Source: Paenalicyclobacillus ferrooxydans (GTDB lineage: Bacteria; Bacillota; Bacilli; Alicyclobacillales; Alicyclobacillaceae). From it: a stretch of 64,000 nucleotides of DNA. The stretch lies in NCBI RefSeq assembly GCF_001399675.1, contig NZ_LJCO01000008.1, positions 124,001 through 188,000 of the forward strand, written 5' to 3'. Of this stretch, positions 35,451 to 44,950 are shown piece by piece. The translations under genes and the position numbers were made by a program. Position 1 is the first letter of the stretch. Each line of letters opens with the position of its first letter. The notes beneath the pieces were generated by a model. That model made no database searches, was not told where the DNA came from, and saw only the letters and a list, made by a program, of their open reading frames with translations.

Positions 35451-36727
35451 ATCAAGGATGGAATCGCGTCACTCAAAGCATCCGGGATACCTGTCTGGAG
35501 GGGCTGTTTTATCTTCCGGTCGCGGTGGCGGTAGCGAAGCTGATTGAACGAGGGTACGAACTGCTGCTGTTTGTTGCAATTGTATTTGTCATCCGTGTCA
35601 TCGGAGTCGTAGTGACCCGTTATGTGCAGCGCAGAGTTTGGCTGTTTGGATTCGGCGTCATCGCCAGTGGACTCGGTGCACTGCTGGTGCCGGCCACTCT
35701 TAGTCAGCAGTTTGTCTTATTTTTGCTGATAGGAGCATCGTTCTGGCGTTCCATCCGGATTGTTTCAGCCAGCGAATACTTGTATCCACTGGCACTCTAT
35801 GTTGTCGGGCTCGTCAGCTATGCGGGATACGCAGCACTCAGTTTTCATTACCCAACCTATCGTCCTTTGCTGGGGCTCATGACAACGCTCGCCATTGTAT
35901 GTATCTTGCTGTTTCTTGTTTTCCTAAATCGTACGACACTTCTTGATGCCAGTTTTACAGAGACAGACAAAGTCGAGATCGATCGGAAAGTGAAAGAGAC
36001 GAACCGGATGCACCTGGCTGCTTTATTCGGTGTGATTGTATTTTTGTCGCTATTCTGGCCGGTTCTCGGTGTGATTGCCCATGCCTTCACTGCTTGGACA
36101 GCAGGGCACGGAAGTCACACGCAGGTCAGTGCTCCTCACACATCAGGAACCCAGGCGCTGCATATGAAGCCAAGCCGTACGGGTCACGCATCCCGGATTC
36201 TGTCCATCGTGTTGCAGATCTTTGGCATCGCCCTGCTTGTTGTAGTCGGGGCTTGGTTTGCGATTCAAGCTGGCAGACTCATCATCGCCTTGGCTCTCAG
36301 GCTGTTTTATGCACTCAAAGGAAAAGTAAATACGGAAAATCATGGGTACATCGATCACGTGGATCATCTCAAAGGGCCGTCCATAAAAGAACGTTTGGCC
36401 CTTACGAGATTAAGAAGGGCCAAACGTTCACTTCGGTGGGATGACTTGAAGGATCCGCGAGATAAAATTCGTTACGTGTATCTCAAACTAGTACAGGACG
36501 CAATCGCACGAGGTCTCCCATGGTCAAGGAGCAAAGACTCCTCTGAAGTCATTCATCAGGTCAGGGAATATTTCGCAGACTCCAGTGCCGTGGAGCAACT
36601 CAGGCCGTTTGCCACGCTGTACCATCGTGCGAGGTACAGCGACCATCTTGTGACCGAAGCAGAGTCTGAGGAGACACTGCAGATTCTGAAGAGTGCACGT
36701 CTCATTGATAGGAAACAAGGACAGTGA
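35447..36727 (+). CDS. Multi-pass membrane protein with C-terminal DUF4129-like domain
   Basis: A 426-aa protein. The N-terminal half has about six membrane helices, a further helix lies near residue 250-275, and the C-terminal ~110 residues (DDLKDPRDKIRYVYLKLVQD, then LRPFATLYHRARYSDHLVTE) match the DUF4129 pattern. In related operons a transglutaminase domain sits between helices and DUF4129; none of its Cys-His-Asp motifs is visible here. Translationally coupled to DUF58. Together the three genes probably build or regulate an envelope-associated complex. Confidence 0.72.
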   Translation: MNQGWNRVTQSIRDTCLEGLFYLPVAVAVAKLIERGYELLLFVAIVFVIRVIGVVVTRYVQRRVWLFGFGVIASGLGALLVPATLSQQFVLFLLIGASFWRSIRIVSASEYLYPLALYVVGLVSYAGYAALSFHYPTYRPLLGLMTTLAIVCILLFLVFLNRTTLLDASFTETDKVEIDRKVKETNRMHLAALFGVIVFLSLFWPVLGVIAHAFTAWTAGHGSHTQVSAPHTSGTQALHMKPSRTGHASRILSIVLQIFGIALLVVVGAWFAIQAGRLIIALALRLFYALKGKVNTENHGYIDHVDHLKGPSIKERLALTRLRRAKRSLRWDDLKDPRDKIRYVYLKLVQDAIARGLPWSRSKDSSEVIHQVREYFADSSAVEQLRPFATLYHRARYSDHLVTEAESEETLQILKSARLIDRKQGQ

Positions 36728-36766
36728 CGAAGCAGACTGAAGCAGACTTAGTGTGGGCCTAGGGCG

Positions 36767-36803
36767 AAAGGGACGCAGACCGGTATACGGCGCGTCCCCT
36801 TTT
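36767..36803. terminator. Terminator between the MoxR operon and aceA
   Basis: AAAGGGACGC pairs with GCGTCCCCTTTT, with one bulged C, around a 15-nt loop. It lies 40 bp past the DUF4129 stop and 24 bp before the convergent aceA stop, so it may serve both. Confidence 0.7.
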
Positions 36804-36826
36804 CATGAGATGAAATGGCCTGATGA

Positions 36827-38104
36827 TTAAGCGAATTGTTCCTGTTCAGTCGAGCCGTCGAGTGCAGTGGTCGAGGACAATCCGCCTGTGATAACCTGTG
36901 CTACTTCATCAAAGTAACCTGTTCCCACCTCGCGCTGATGCTTGGTAGCGGTATAACCGTAGACCTCATTGGCGAATTCCTTTTGTTGTAGTTCTGAGTA
37001 CGCAGCCATTCCACGCTGCTTGTATTCACGGGCGAGTTCAAACATGCTGTTGTTCAAAGCATGGAACCCGGCGAGGGTGACGAACTGGAATTTATAACCC
37101 ATGTCTCCGAGTTGATCCTGGAAGGATTCAATCGTTGACTCATCCAGTTTTTTGCGCCAATTGAACGACGGAGAGCAGTTGTATGCGAGCAGCTTGCCTG
37201 GGAACTTGGCGTGAATGGCTTCGGCAAACCGACGTGCCTCCTCAAGATTTGGCTCTGAGGTTTCACACCAAATGAGGTCAGCGTACGGTGCGTAAGCAAG
37301 GCCCCTCGCGATGGCAGAATCAATACCGCCGCGGATGCGGAAGAAACCTTCTGCTGTCCGTTCTCCAGTAATAAACTCATGATCTCGCTCATCCACATCA
37401 CTGGTGAGGAGGAACGCTCCGTTCGCATCGGTTCGTGCCACGATGAGCGTTGGAACATCCATCACGTCAGCTGCAAGACGGGCTGCAATCAGGTTTCTCA
37501 CAGCCTGTGATGTTGGGATGAGAACTTTGCCACCCATGTGTCCGCACTTTTTCTCGGAAGAAAGCTGGTCTTCGAAGTGCACTCCAGCGGCACCCGCTTC
37601 AATCATCTGTTTCATTAGTTCGAAGACATTCAGATGTCCGCCGAATCCAGCCTCTGCATCCGCCACGATAGGGGCAAACCAGTGAATATCAGAATTGCCT
37701 TCCACGTGGTGGATTTGATCGGCACGCTGCAGTGCCTGGTTGATCCGTTTTACCACGCTTGGCACGCTGTTCGATGGATACAGACTCTGATCTGGGTACA
37801 TATGCCCTGAGAGGTTGGCATCGGCAGCAACCTGCCAGCCGCTGAGATAAATAGCTTGCAAGCCCGCCTTGACCTGCTGGACTGCCTGATTCCCTGTGAG
37901 TGCCCCGAGGGCTTTAACATGATGTTCATGGTTCAAGAGTGTCCAAAGGCGCTCTGCACCAAGTCGGGCTAGGGTGTGCTCGATTTTGATGCTGCCGCGC
38001 AGACGGATGACGTCTTCCGGCGTGTAAGGCCGTGTAATTCCATTCCAACGGTCGTTCTTGGTCCAATTCTTTTGCATCTGTTCCACGTCGTTGGTGAAAG
38101 TCAT
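36827..38104 (-). CDS. aceA: Isocitrate lyase
   Basis: Splits isocitrate into glyoxylate and succinate, the first step of the glyoxylate shunt. The active-site motif [11 protein letters not shown] is present with the catalytic Cys, as are [20 protein letters not shown] and [16 protein letters not shown]. Length (425 aa) is normal for bacterial AceA. GAGGAGGAA precedes the ATG. Encoded 130 bp downstream of aceB on the same strand, probably co-transcribed and controlled from the aceB operator region. Confidence 0.97.
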   Translation of the reverse strand: MTFTNDVEQMQKNWTKNDRWNGITRPYTPEDVIRLRGSIKIEHTLARLGAERLWTLLNHEHHVKALGALTGNQAVQQVKAGLQAIYLSGWQVAADANLSGHMYPDQSLYPSNSVPSVVKRINQALQRADQIHHVEGNSDIHWFAPIVADAEAGFGGHLNVFELMKQMIEAGAAGVHFEDQLSSEKKCGHMGGKVLIPTSQAVRNLIAARLAADVMDVPTLIVARTDANGAFLLTSDVDERDHEFITGERTAEGFFRIRGGIDSAIARGLAYAPYADLIWCETSEPNLEEARRFAEAIHAKFPGKLLAYNCSPSFNWRKKLDESTIESFQDQLGDMGYKFQFVTLAGFHALNNSMFELAREYKQRGMAAYSELQQKEFANEVYGYTATKHQREVGTGYFDEVAQVITGGLSSTTALDGSTEQEQFA

Positions 38105-38233
38105 TAATAATTCCTCCTCAAAGTCAATTCAATGTATTTTTAAAGCGCGTTCCACGATTTTGACAGTGAATTTTGCTGTTCTGACAAAGCCCCCCGTGAT
38201 CCAAAACGTCATTCTGCGATTTTCACGGAAACC

Positions 38234-39844
38234 TTACGCAAATCGCTGATACCCTGGGGTGGTGAGAAAGTCTTCGAATGTCTCTTGACGGGTCAGATCC
38301 CACAGAAGTTCTGCTGCCTCGTCAAACAGACGGTTTTGATCCGCATCACTGAGCTTTTGGCGCAAGGATGCAAGTTCTTCGTCCATAACGCTTCGAACGT
38401 AGTCGAGCGTGATATCCACACCAGTGTCGGTAACGCCTGATGGGTAGCGGATCCATTGCCACAACTGCGCTCGTGAAATCTCAGCAGTCGCTGCATCTTC
38501 CATCAGATTGTTGATGGGGACCGCTCCCGAACCGCGCAACCAGGCTTCGATATATTCAAGTCCAACACGTACATTCGTACGAACGCCGACCTCGGTGATT
38601 GGACCTTTGGGCGGGGTTAACAGGTCTGTGTTTCGCACAGTGAAGTCATCCAGCTTTTTATCCAGTTGATTTGGCTTAGGCATGAGCCTGTTGAAAACCT
38701 CGAGTGCCACTGGCACAAGTCCGGGATGAGCAACCCATGTTCCGTCATGGCCGTCTGAGGCCTCGCGTTCTTTGTCAACGCGGACCTTTTCGAGTGCCTG
38801 TTGGTTCGCCGCAGGGTCGTTTTTGATGGGGATTTGTGCTGCCATACCACCAATGGCATGTGCGCCTCTTCGATGACATGTTTGAATGGCTAATTTCGAA
38901 TAGTTGCGCATCATCTCGGTCGTCATGGTGACAAGGCTTCGGTCAGGTAACACCGCACCAGGGTGAGAACGGTGTTTTTTAATGAAACTGAAAATATAGT
39001 CCCAACGACCGCAATTCAAACCGGAGGCGTGAGGGCGAAGTTCGTAAAGGATTTCATCCATTTCAAACGCAGCCGGAATGGTTTCAATGAGGACCGTAGC
39101 GCGGATGCTGCCGACAGGTATGCCAACATAATGCTCCGCGAACGTAAACACGTCGTTCCACAGACGTGCCTCCTGGTGACTCTCAAGCTTTGGCAGATAA
39201 AAATACGGACCTGAACCGCGCGAAAGCAACTCTTTGGCGTTATGGAAGAAATAAAATCCAAAGTCAAAGAGGCTTGCCGGTACGGGTTCTCCATCAACGA
39301 GGAGATGCTTTTCAAGCATGTGCCAACCACGCGGTCGTACAATCAATGTTGCCGGGTTGCCCCCCAGCTCATAGTGTTTCCCTTCAGGGTTAACGAAGGA
39401 GATTTGCCGTCGAATCGCATCGCGCAGATTCACCTGGCCCATCAGGCTGTTCTCCCAGGTTGGGGAATTGGCGTCTTCAAAGTCTGCCATGAACACTTTC
39501 GCGCCTGAATTGAGCGCGTTGATAACCATCTTGCGGTCGCCAGAAGGCCCTGTAATTTCAACGCGCCGGTCCTGCAGGTCGGCTGGCGCTGATGGCACAT
39601 GCCACTCTCCGTCGCGCAGCTTTTTTGTTTCCGGCAGAAAATCAAGCGTGGCTCCCGCATCGAGTGCAGCCTGTCGACGTGTTCGAGCCCACAACAGGTG
39701 CTGACGGCGGGAATCAAATGAGCGTGCGAGATTCACAACGAAGTGCACAGCTTCGTGTGTCAAGATGTCACGAAACAGCGGGTTCTCGACCGGTGCGAGG
39801 TACACTCCGGTATGACCAGGCAGAACCTCATAGCTTACCTGCAT
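38234..39844 (-). CDS. aceB: Malate synthase A
   Basis: Condenses glyoxylate with acetyl-CoA to malate, completing the glyoxylate shunt. The start is the ATG at 39844 with AAGGGGG upstream, giving 536 aa, the usual MSA size; the frame to 39907 runs into the operator region. Motifs include [40 protein letters not shown] and [18 protein letters not shown]. Start and promoter face a cluster of four related palindromic sites shared with a divergent zinc-ribbon gene. Confidence 0.96.
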   Translation of the reverse strand: MQVSYEVLPGHTGVYLAPVENPLFRDILTHEAVHFVVNLARSFDSRRQHLLWARTRRQAALDAGATLDFLPETKKLRDGEWHVPSAPADLQDRRVEITGPSGDRKMVINALNSGAKVFMADFEDANSPTWENSLMGQVNLRDAIRRQISFVNPEGKHYELGGNPATLIVRPRGWHMLEKHLLVDGEPVPASLFDFGFYFFHNAKELLSRGSGPYFYLPKLESHQEARLWNDVFTFAEHYVGIPVGSIRATVLIETIPAAFEMDEILYELRPHASGLNCGRWDYIFSFIKKHRSHPGAVLPDRSLVTMTTEMMRNYSKLAIQTCHRRGAHAIGGMAAQIPIKNDPAANQQALEKVRVDKEREASDGHDGTWVAHPGLVPVALEVFNRLMPKPNQLDKKLDDFTVRNTDLLTPPKGPITEVGVRTNVRVGLEYIEAWLRGSGAVPINNLMEDAATAEISRAQLWQWIRYPSGVTDTGVDITLDYVRSVMDEELASLRQKLSDADQNRLFDEAAELLWDLTRQETFEDFLTTPGYQRFA

Positions 39845-39890
39845 GCCAAATCCCCCTTGCGAATCATGCGGCGTTACAACCCACCGCATT

Positions 39891-40039
39891 TTGTTGTATG
39901 ACAACAATTCATTTATATGATCTGTTATACAACAATGTCAACACATAAATTTTTTTATTTGTATAAAAAACTCAGCACATTTATTTTGTTTTGTGTTATA
40001 TAATACAACAAACAATATCTGATTGTGTTATACAACACA
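39891..40039. promoter_or_regulatory. Four-site operator cluster between aceB and the zinc-ribbon gene
   Basis: Four sites share TGTT-n-AACA symmetry: TTGTTGTATGACAACAA (39891-39907), TGTTATACAACA (39923-39934), TGTTATATAATACAACA (39994-40010) and TGTGTTATACAACACA (40024-40039). They span the whole divergent promoter region, the first just before the aceB leader and the last 15 bp before the zinc-ribbon start. The spacing fits cooperative binding by one dimeric repressor. No regulator gene is adjacent. Confidence 0.6.
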
Positions 40040-40054
40040 GTGGGGGTGGCCACG

Positions 40055-40288
40055 ATGAATAGTTCAGCGATGTTTCAGCCAGAGTGGAACCGAGTTCAGC
40101 GCAGACAATTTCGCCACATGGAGGTGCTGCGAAGGATGACAAAGTCATCAGGAGTTGGTGAAGACAGCTTTCCAGTAGAGGATTTGACTCGAGGAGAATG
40201 TGTTTGCCTGGAATGTGGACGTGAGTTTGGGGTACAGCGGGAAGGCGCCATGTATATGTGCGAACGGTGCACGGCAAAGGCAGAGTAG
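40055..40288 (+). CDS. Small zinc-ribbon protein, unknown function
   Basis: A 77-aa protein with an N-terminal basic helix (WNRVQRRQFRHMEVLRRM) and a C-terminal zinc ribbon with cysteines 51, 54, 69 and 72 (CLECGREF ... CERC), plus an extra Cys49. GTGGGGGTGG lies upstream of the ATG. Basic helix plus metal knuckle suggest nucleic-acid binding or a regulator. It is divergent from aceB and shares its operator cluster, so it could be part of glyoxylate-shunt control; this is inference. Confidence 0.7.
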   Translation: MNSSAMFQPEWNRVQRRQFRHMEVLRRMTKSSGVGEDSFPVEDLTRGECVCLECGREFGVQREGAMYMCERCTAKAE

Positions 40289-40400
40289 CCCTCTATTGCG
40301 ATGGGAACGCGGCCTGTTCCATTGACGAAACCTTATCCGTGTAATATCCTGTAGATAATACACAAAACACATAATGTTACTCGGAAAAGGGAGTTCGACA

Positions 40401-40856
40401 ATGACAACAACGACAACGACGAATTCTGCATCCCGGCCCATATCCGTTCCGCGGCCGCTGGTTCGTGTCAACCAATGGTTGATTGTCCTCTCTGTTGTAC
40501 TTGCATGGGCAACGCGCGATGTTTGGATTATGGCCATCCCACTCGTGTGCGGACTATGCGGTTTGTTTTTGAACTGGAACCCCGCGATGAAAATTGGCCG
40601 TCTCTTTTTGCATAAGCCAATGAGCGAATATATCCCTGAGGATCGCGATCAACAACAGTTCAATCAGGTTATCTCGGTCGTCTGCTTGGGACTGGCGATT
40701 TTGTCTGCAATTCTTGGTTGGACGATTGTGATGTACGTGTTTTCGGCATTGGTTCTGGTTGCTGCGTTTATCGCTATTCTGGGTTTTTGCATCGGATGCT
40801 TCATTCGGTATCAGTGGTCGCAGTATCGTTACAGACGGTCAACCCGTGCAAGGTAA
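40401..40856 (+). CDS. DUF4395 membrane protein
   Basis: A 151-aa protein with a Thr-rich start (MTTTTTTNSASRP), two to four membrane helices and the DUF4395 pattern PRPLVRVNQWLIVLSVVLAW, then CGLFLNWNPAMKIGR and GFCIGCFIRYQW. The family often neighbours thiosulfate or sulfur-transfer genes, but none is adjacent here. AAAAGGGAG precedes the ATG. Monocistronic with its own terminator. Function unknown. Confidence 0.8.
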   Translation: MTTTTTTNSASRPISVPRPLVRVNQWLIVLSVVLAWATRDVWIMAIPLVCGLCGLFLNWNPAMKIGRLFLHKPMSEYIPEDRDQQQFNQVISVVCLGLAILSAILGWTIVMYVFSALVLVAAFIAILGFCIGCFIRYQWSQYRYRRSTRAR

Positions 40857-40995
40857 CGAATACAGACCAGCACTCATACCGGCACTCATACCGATTACAT
40901 GAGACACTTCGATGTGACGTTGCAGCACCACCTGTTGAATTGCACGGCAGCTTTCACGGCAACGAAAACAATCTGGAACAACTGGAACAATGAAT

Positions 40996-41031
40996 GACGC
41001 CTTGACCGGAGAAATGTCAGGGCGTCTTTTT
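40996..41031 (+). terminator. Intrinsic terminator after DUF4395
   Basis: GACGCCTTGAC pairs with GTCAGGGCGTC (one G-T) and is followed by TTTTT. It lies about 140 bp after the stop codon. Confidence 0.8.
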
Positions 41032-41158
41032 GTTACATAAACTATTTTTGATGCTATAAGTTGTCAGACTGCAATGGTAGAATTCGTAAGACTGATATTT
41101 TCTGATGATCGTTTCGATTGACGTCTCCGTTTTGGCGTTGAGAGGAAAGGAGCACCTA

Positions 41159-42217
41159 ATGAATACACCAGAATGCGCGGCCTGTCAGGGGAGAACGGGC
41201 ATCGTGATCGCTTTTCCGGATCGCCATGCGCTGACCGCAGTCCTAAATGGGCTACATGCAACACATACATCCGACTGGCGTCTGTTTGAAAACCAAACCA
41301 TATGGTTCAGCCTTTCCTTCGCTTATAATTTGCTTCCTTATTGGGAAGAGTTTCATACCCCTGAAGACTGGCAGATGCAGTATGCCACCCTATCTGCAGA
41401 CGGTCGAGTCGAGTATGGGGATGTGCTTCACTGGCAAGATTTCCGGGTTGTTAACCCAAGCTTGTGGGTGGAGGACATTGTGCGTGAGCAGCGACTTCGC
41501 ATGATGATGCAGCCGATTGTGGATTTGGCCGCCGGCAGGGTCGTCGGTTACGAATTGCTTGCCCGCGGCATCTCAAAGGACAACGAAGTGATTTCCCCGC
41601 TGAAGTTATACCAGGCCGCTCGTGAGCAGAACCAGTTGTTTCGCCTTGACAGAGCTTGTCGGATTTGCGGAATTGAAACAGGACAAGAGGTCCCTGCCGA
41701 TGCGCTGATGTTTATCAACTTCATTCCAACCTCTATTTACGTGCCGGAACACTGTCTCGCCACGACAATTGCGGCTGCCGAGCGCTGTGGAATCGAACGC
41801 AATCGTGTCGTATTCGAAGTGGTAGAAACAGACCTTGTCGAGGATATGGGGCATTTGCGACGGATCCTCGAATATTACCGGAAACAAGGCTTCCAAACGG
41901 CCCTTGATGATGTCGGTACGGGCTACAACAATCTGGACGTCTTAGCGGCACTCGAGCCCGATATTGTGAAACTCGATCGCGCGTTTGTCTCCGACATTCA
42001 TGAATCCAAGGAGAAGCGGGACGCCGCCAAGCAAATCCTTGAAGCGGGGCGCAAAATTGGCGCACGCATGTTGGCAGAAGGTGTCGAGCGGCCTGAAGAG
42101 GGTAGGGTTCTGCTGGAGATGGGTTACGAATGGCAGCAGGGATACTGGTATGGACGCCCCGATTGGAAAGCTCCGTCTGTTCCGGCAGAACGCATGGCAC
42201 CAGTCCAGATTGGCTAA
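41159..42217 (+). CDS. EAL-domain cyclic-di-GMP phosphodiesterase-like protein
   Basis: A 352-aa protein starting at the ATG after AAAGGAGCACC. It begins MNTPECAACQG, a CxxC pair that could bind metal. Residues ~1-110 are an unrecognised N-terminal domain, followed by a complete EAL domain. The motif appears as YELLARG, then FINFIPTSIY (Asn), VFEVVETD (Glu), LDDVGTGYNN (Asp pair), VKLDRAF (Lys) and LAEGVERPEE (Glu). All metal and catalytic positions look intact, so hydrolysis of c-di-GMP is likely. Monocistronic. Confidence 0.88.
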   Translation: MNTPECAACQGRTGIVIAFPDRHALTAVLNGLHATHTSDWRLFENQTIWFSLSFAYNLLPYWEEFHTPEDWQMQYATLSADGRVEYGDVLHWQDFRVVNPSLWVEDIVREQRLRMMMQPIVDLAAGRVVGYELLARGISKDNEVISPLKLYQAAREQNQLFRLDRACRICGIETGQEVPADALMFINFIPTSIYVPEHCLATTIAAAERCGIERNRVVFEVVETDLVEDMGHLRRILEYYRKQGFQTALDDVGTGYNNLDVLAALEPDIVKLDRAFVSDIHESKEKRDAAKQILEAGRKIGARMLAEGVERPEEGRVLLEMGYEWQQGYWYGRPDWKAPSVPAERMAPVQIG

Positions 42218-42223
42218 AGCTGA

Positions 42224-42243
42224 CACTTTGCCGTTGCAAAGTG
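42224..42243 (+). terminator. Hairpin directly after the EAL gene
   Basis: CACTTTGC-CGTT-GCAAAGTG is a perfect 8-bp stem starting 7 bp after the stop. No T-run follows, so termination is uncertain. Confidence 0.4.
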
Positions 42244-42537
42244 CCGCTCAGATTGTGTAAAGTAATACCATATTGTTGCAATGTCGGGCAGTGATTCGCC
42301 GGCACTGAAATATGACGTCTAGCTTGGATACGCTTGATATGTATCTTGGATGGGGAAGGTGTGCAGGAAGTGGGTAGCTTTGGTATTTCCGCTCGATTGA
42401 TGCTCGCAGTGGCTTGATACGGGACAGATCTGTCCATTTTCGCCATACCGAGCTGACGCGAAGCGGAGAAGCACCTGACCTGCGATGATAGGACTGCTGA
42501 CGACACGTATGTTGGCAGGCATACTACATGCAGATAC

Positions 42538-42563
42538 AACAGGGCTTACAGCCCTGTTTTTTT
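42538..42563 (+). terminator. Intrinsic terminator in the ABC-F leader (candidate attenuator)
   Basis: AACAGGGC-TTACA-GCCCTGTT followed by seven T is a textbook terminator. It lies 58 bp before the ABC-F start codon and over 300 bp after the previous gene. A short ATG frame (42528) begins just before it and runs in frame into the ABC-F gene. Antibiotic-resistance ABC-F genes are often controlled by such leader terminators; a second reading is a plain terminator for an upstream transcript. Confidence 0.75.
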
Positions 42564-42620
42564 GATCTCTTCGCCCTTCGCTCGGCTGGAATCAATGTCC
42601 AGTACGAGGAGGAATCCCCT

Positions 42621-44237
42621 GTGAGTTTATTGAATGCGGATAATATCTCATATACATTTGGCGACCAACTCATTTTTCGTTCCGTCAGTATGAAGTTGTC
42701 TCAGCACGATCACACTGGCCTGGTTGGTGCAAACGGCGCAGGCAAGACGACTTTGCTGTCGCTTTTATCGGGGGAGCGGCAGCCGGATGAAGGCAAGATT
42801 GAGTGGCTCCCGGAAACCCGAATCGGGTACCTCGAACAACATCTCAATTTAAACGAAGACATGACTGTTCGGGATGTCCTTCGGAGCGCCTTTGCTCCTC
42901 TGTACGATATGGAGCGTCAGATGATTGACATGGCGGACAAGATGGCTGCAGCTGAGGATGTGTCAGAAGCGGAGGATGTGTATAAAGGCGAGCGGACTCG
43001 GTTGGATTCCTATTTGCGCCGCTTTGCAGAACTTGAGGAGCAACTGCAGCAGTCAGGGTTCTACCAGGTTGAGATCGAGATCGACCGGATCGCGGAAGGC
43101 CTCGGTCTATCTGAAATTGGCCTCGACAAGACTGTTGGGTACCTAAGCGGTGGGCAAAAGACGAAATTGGCTCTTGCCGTCTTGCTGTTGCAGAAGCCGC
43201 ACGCACTTTTGCTTGATGAACCAACGAACTATCTGGACCAGCAGCATGTAGAGTGGCTCGCAACGTATCTGAAAAACTATCCTCATGCATTTGTGGTGAT
43301 CTCACATGACGAGTTGTTCTTACAGCAGGTCGTCAATGTCGTCTTTCATCTGGAACACCACCGTGTCACGAGATATCCCGGAGATTACCGAGCCTTTGCG
43401 GCAGCTTACGAGCTGCGGAAGAATCAAGTTCAGACAATGTATCAGCAACAACAGGCGGAAATTCGAAGACTTGAGACGTACATTCAGAAAAATAAGGTGA
43501 GGGCTTCGACGGCCAAACAGGCAAAAAGCCGGGAGAAGCGTCTGGAGAAGACGATGGAGAATCGGATTAAGCCGCCAAAGCTGGCTGCCAGACCGCACTT
43601 TCGTTTCCATTTTTCGAAGCCAGCTTCCGGAACGGTCATGGAGGCGACAAAGCTTCTCGTCGGCTATGGCGATCCGCTCTTCCCACCACTCGATTTGAAG
43701 TTGAAACAAGGGCAGAAGGTGGCGGTGACGGGGTTTAACGGGATCGGGAAAACAACGCTGCTACGCACCCTGCTCGGGCAAATTCCGCAACTGTCAGGAC
43801 AAGTCAAACTCGGAGATGGTGTTGTAGTCGGTTACTTTGAACAGGAACCAAAGGTTGATGGCGTCGAGAGTGCAATTGAAAGGGTATGGGGAGCATTCCC
43901 GGCGCTCACGCAAAGGGAAGTGCGAACGGGACTGGCGCAGTGCGGCTTGCGCGGAGAGCAGGTATTTCAGGCCTTCAAAGACCTGAGCGGGGGCGAACAA
44001 TCGAAAGTCCGCCTTTGCCAACTGATGATGAGGCAGGCAAACTGGCTCGTACTTGATGAACCGACCAACCATCTGGATGCGCTGGCAAAGGAAGCGCTTC
44101 GCGATGCCTTGGCGAAGTTCCCTGGGACGGTTCTTGTCGTTGCCCACGAGCCGCAGTTTTACGAGGACTGGGTCACAGATGTGTGGGATGTGAGCGCGTG
44201 GAGCAACGAAGAAGCTGGTGCGTTGGGAGAAGACTAG
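42621..44237 (+). CDS. ABC-F family ATP-binding protein
   Basis: A 538-aa soluble protein with two ABC domains and no membrane part, typical of ribosome-binding ABC-F factors. Domain 1 has Walker A GANGAGKTT, signature LSGGQ and Walker B LLLDEPTNYLD. The charged linker between them contains LRKNQVQTMYQQQQAEIRRL. Domain 2 has GFNGIGKTT, LSGGEQSKVRL and LVLDEPTNHLD. The GTG start at 42621 follows GAGGAGG. ABC-F proteins gate translation or protect ribosomes from antibiotics; this one looks like the YkpA/YbiT group. Confidence 0.9.
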   Translation: MSLLNADNISYTFGDQLIFRSVSMKLSQHDHTGLVGANGAGKTTLLSLLSGERQPDEGKIEWLPETRIGYLEQHLNLNEDMTVRDVLRSAFAPLYDMERQMIDMADKMAAAEDVSEAEDVYKGERTRLDSYLRRFAELEEQLQQSGFYQVEIEIDRIAEGLGLSEIGLDKTVGYLSGGQKTKLALAVLLLQKPHALLLDEPTNYLDQQHVEWLATYLKNYPHAFVVISHDELFLQQVVNVVFHLEHHRVTRYPGDYRAFAAAYELRKNQVQTMYQQQQAEIRRLETYIQKNKVRASTAKQAKSREKRLEKTMENRIKPPKLAARPHFRFHFSKPASGTVMEATKLLVGYGDPLFPPLDLKLKQGQKVAVTGFNGIGKTTLLRTLLGQIPQLSGQVKLGDGVVVGYFEQEPKVDGVESAIERVWGAFPALTQREVRTGLAQCGLRGEQVFQAFKDLSGGEQSKVRLCQLMMRQANWLVLDEPTNHLDALAKEALRDALAKFPGTVLVVAHEPQFYEDWVTDVWDVSAWSNEEAGALGED

Positions 44238-44390
44238 AGTGGCCAGGCGGCAGATGGCGTCGTAAGGGGGGAGCATGGGACTGGGACAGAAGGTCGGTGT
44301 CGCAAGCAGACAGCATGGGGACACAGGGACTTTGTCGCCAGCGGAGTAGAGCGGGCAAACGAGGCAGTCACATGGGGGAGGGGACCAATA

Positions 44391-44735
44391 GTGAGTAAAC
44401 TGACACTTAAGGTTAATTTGTCTCCGCTGGAAGCATTAGCGAAAGTAACCGAGGTGATGGGGGTTGACCTCGTCCACGAAGAGCAGCATAAACTTGACGG
44501 TGGACTTGAGATCGGCACACTCATCTTCGAAAAATATTACATGCGGGTGAAAAACCGGATCGCGCTGATTGTGATAGCAGACAACTTTCAAGGCAGTACG
44601 GAAATTCGGGCCATTGCGACTGCAAGTTCTGAGGGGATTATCTTCAACTTTGACTGGGGAGCAGGGGATAGTTTCTTGCGGGAGCTGGAAGGTATCTTGG
44701 AACCATATGTCACCCATGCGGAATGGGTAGACTGA
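44391..44735 (+). CDS. DUF6054-like small protein
   Basis: A 114-aa soluble protein with a GTG start behind GGGGGAGGGG. The sequence alternates short helices and strands (KLDGGLEIGTLIFEKYYMRV, ALIVIADNF, then IFNFDWGAGDSFLRELEGIL). It resembles the DUF6054 family, whose function is unknown. Own hairpin downstream. No partner can be inferred from the neighbours. Confidence 0.6.
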   Translation: MSKLTLKVNLSPLEALAKVTEVMGVDLVHEEQHKLDGGLEIGTLIFEKYYMRVKNRIALIVIADNFQGSTEIRAIATASSEGIIFNFDWGAGDSFLRELEGILEPYVTHAEWVD

Positions 44736-44753
44736 AAGGGATATGAAGGTGGA

Positions 44754-44774
44754 AGGCGGCCTTAGCGGCCGCCT
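44754..44774 (+). terminator. Hairpin after the DUF6054-like gene
   Basis: AGGCGGCC-TTAGC-GGCCGCCT is a perfect 8-bp GC-rich stem 19 bp after the stop codon. T-run absent. Confidence 0.6.
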
Positions 44775-44830
44775 CAGATTGTCGAGAAAGTTCATCGGAT
44801 GAAAAATCCCTTTGCTCAATGCCCAACCGC

Positions 44831-44950
44831 ATAGGAACTGAGTTCCTCTGTAGTCAGACCCGTGGCGACTCGAAGGGATTTAGAGGAACTGAGTTCCTCT
44901 GCAGTGGGACCCGTGGCGACTGCGAAGGATTTAGAGGAACTGAGTTCCTC
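44831..44950. repeat. Tandem repeat, 51-bp period, three palindrome cores (locus A)
   Basis: The 13-bp core GGAACTGAGTTCC occurs at 44834, 44885 and 44936, exactly 51 bp apart, each in the wider palindrome context AGGAACTGAGTTCCTC. The intervening ~35 bp are similar between units (CCGTGGCGACT..GAAGG..TTTAGA). This is the same element as at 57378-57755, where the centre base is C instead of G. No start codon with a ribosome binding site is associated, although the minus strand is open through the array. Confidence 0.9.

Noticed and set aside
41733-42539. 268-aa minus-strand frame opposite the EAL gene
   Set aside because: Antisense to conserved EAL motifs, Arg/Pro/Ser-rich, no ribosome binding site.
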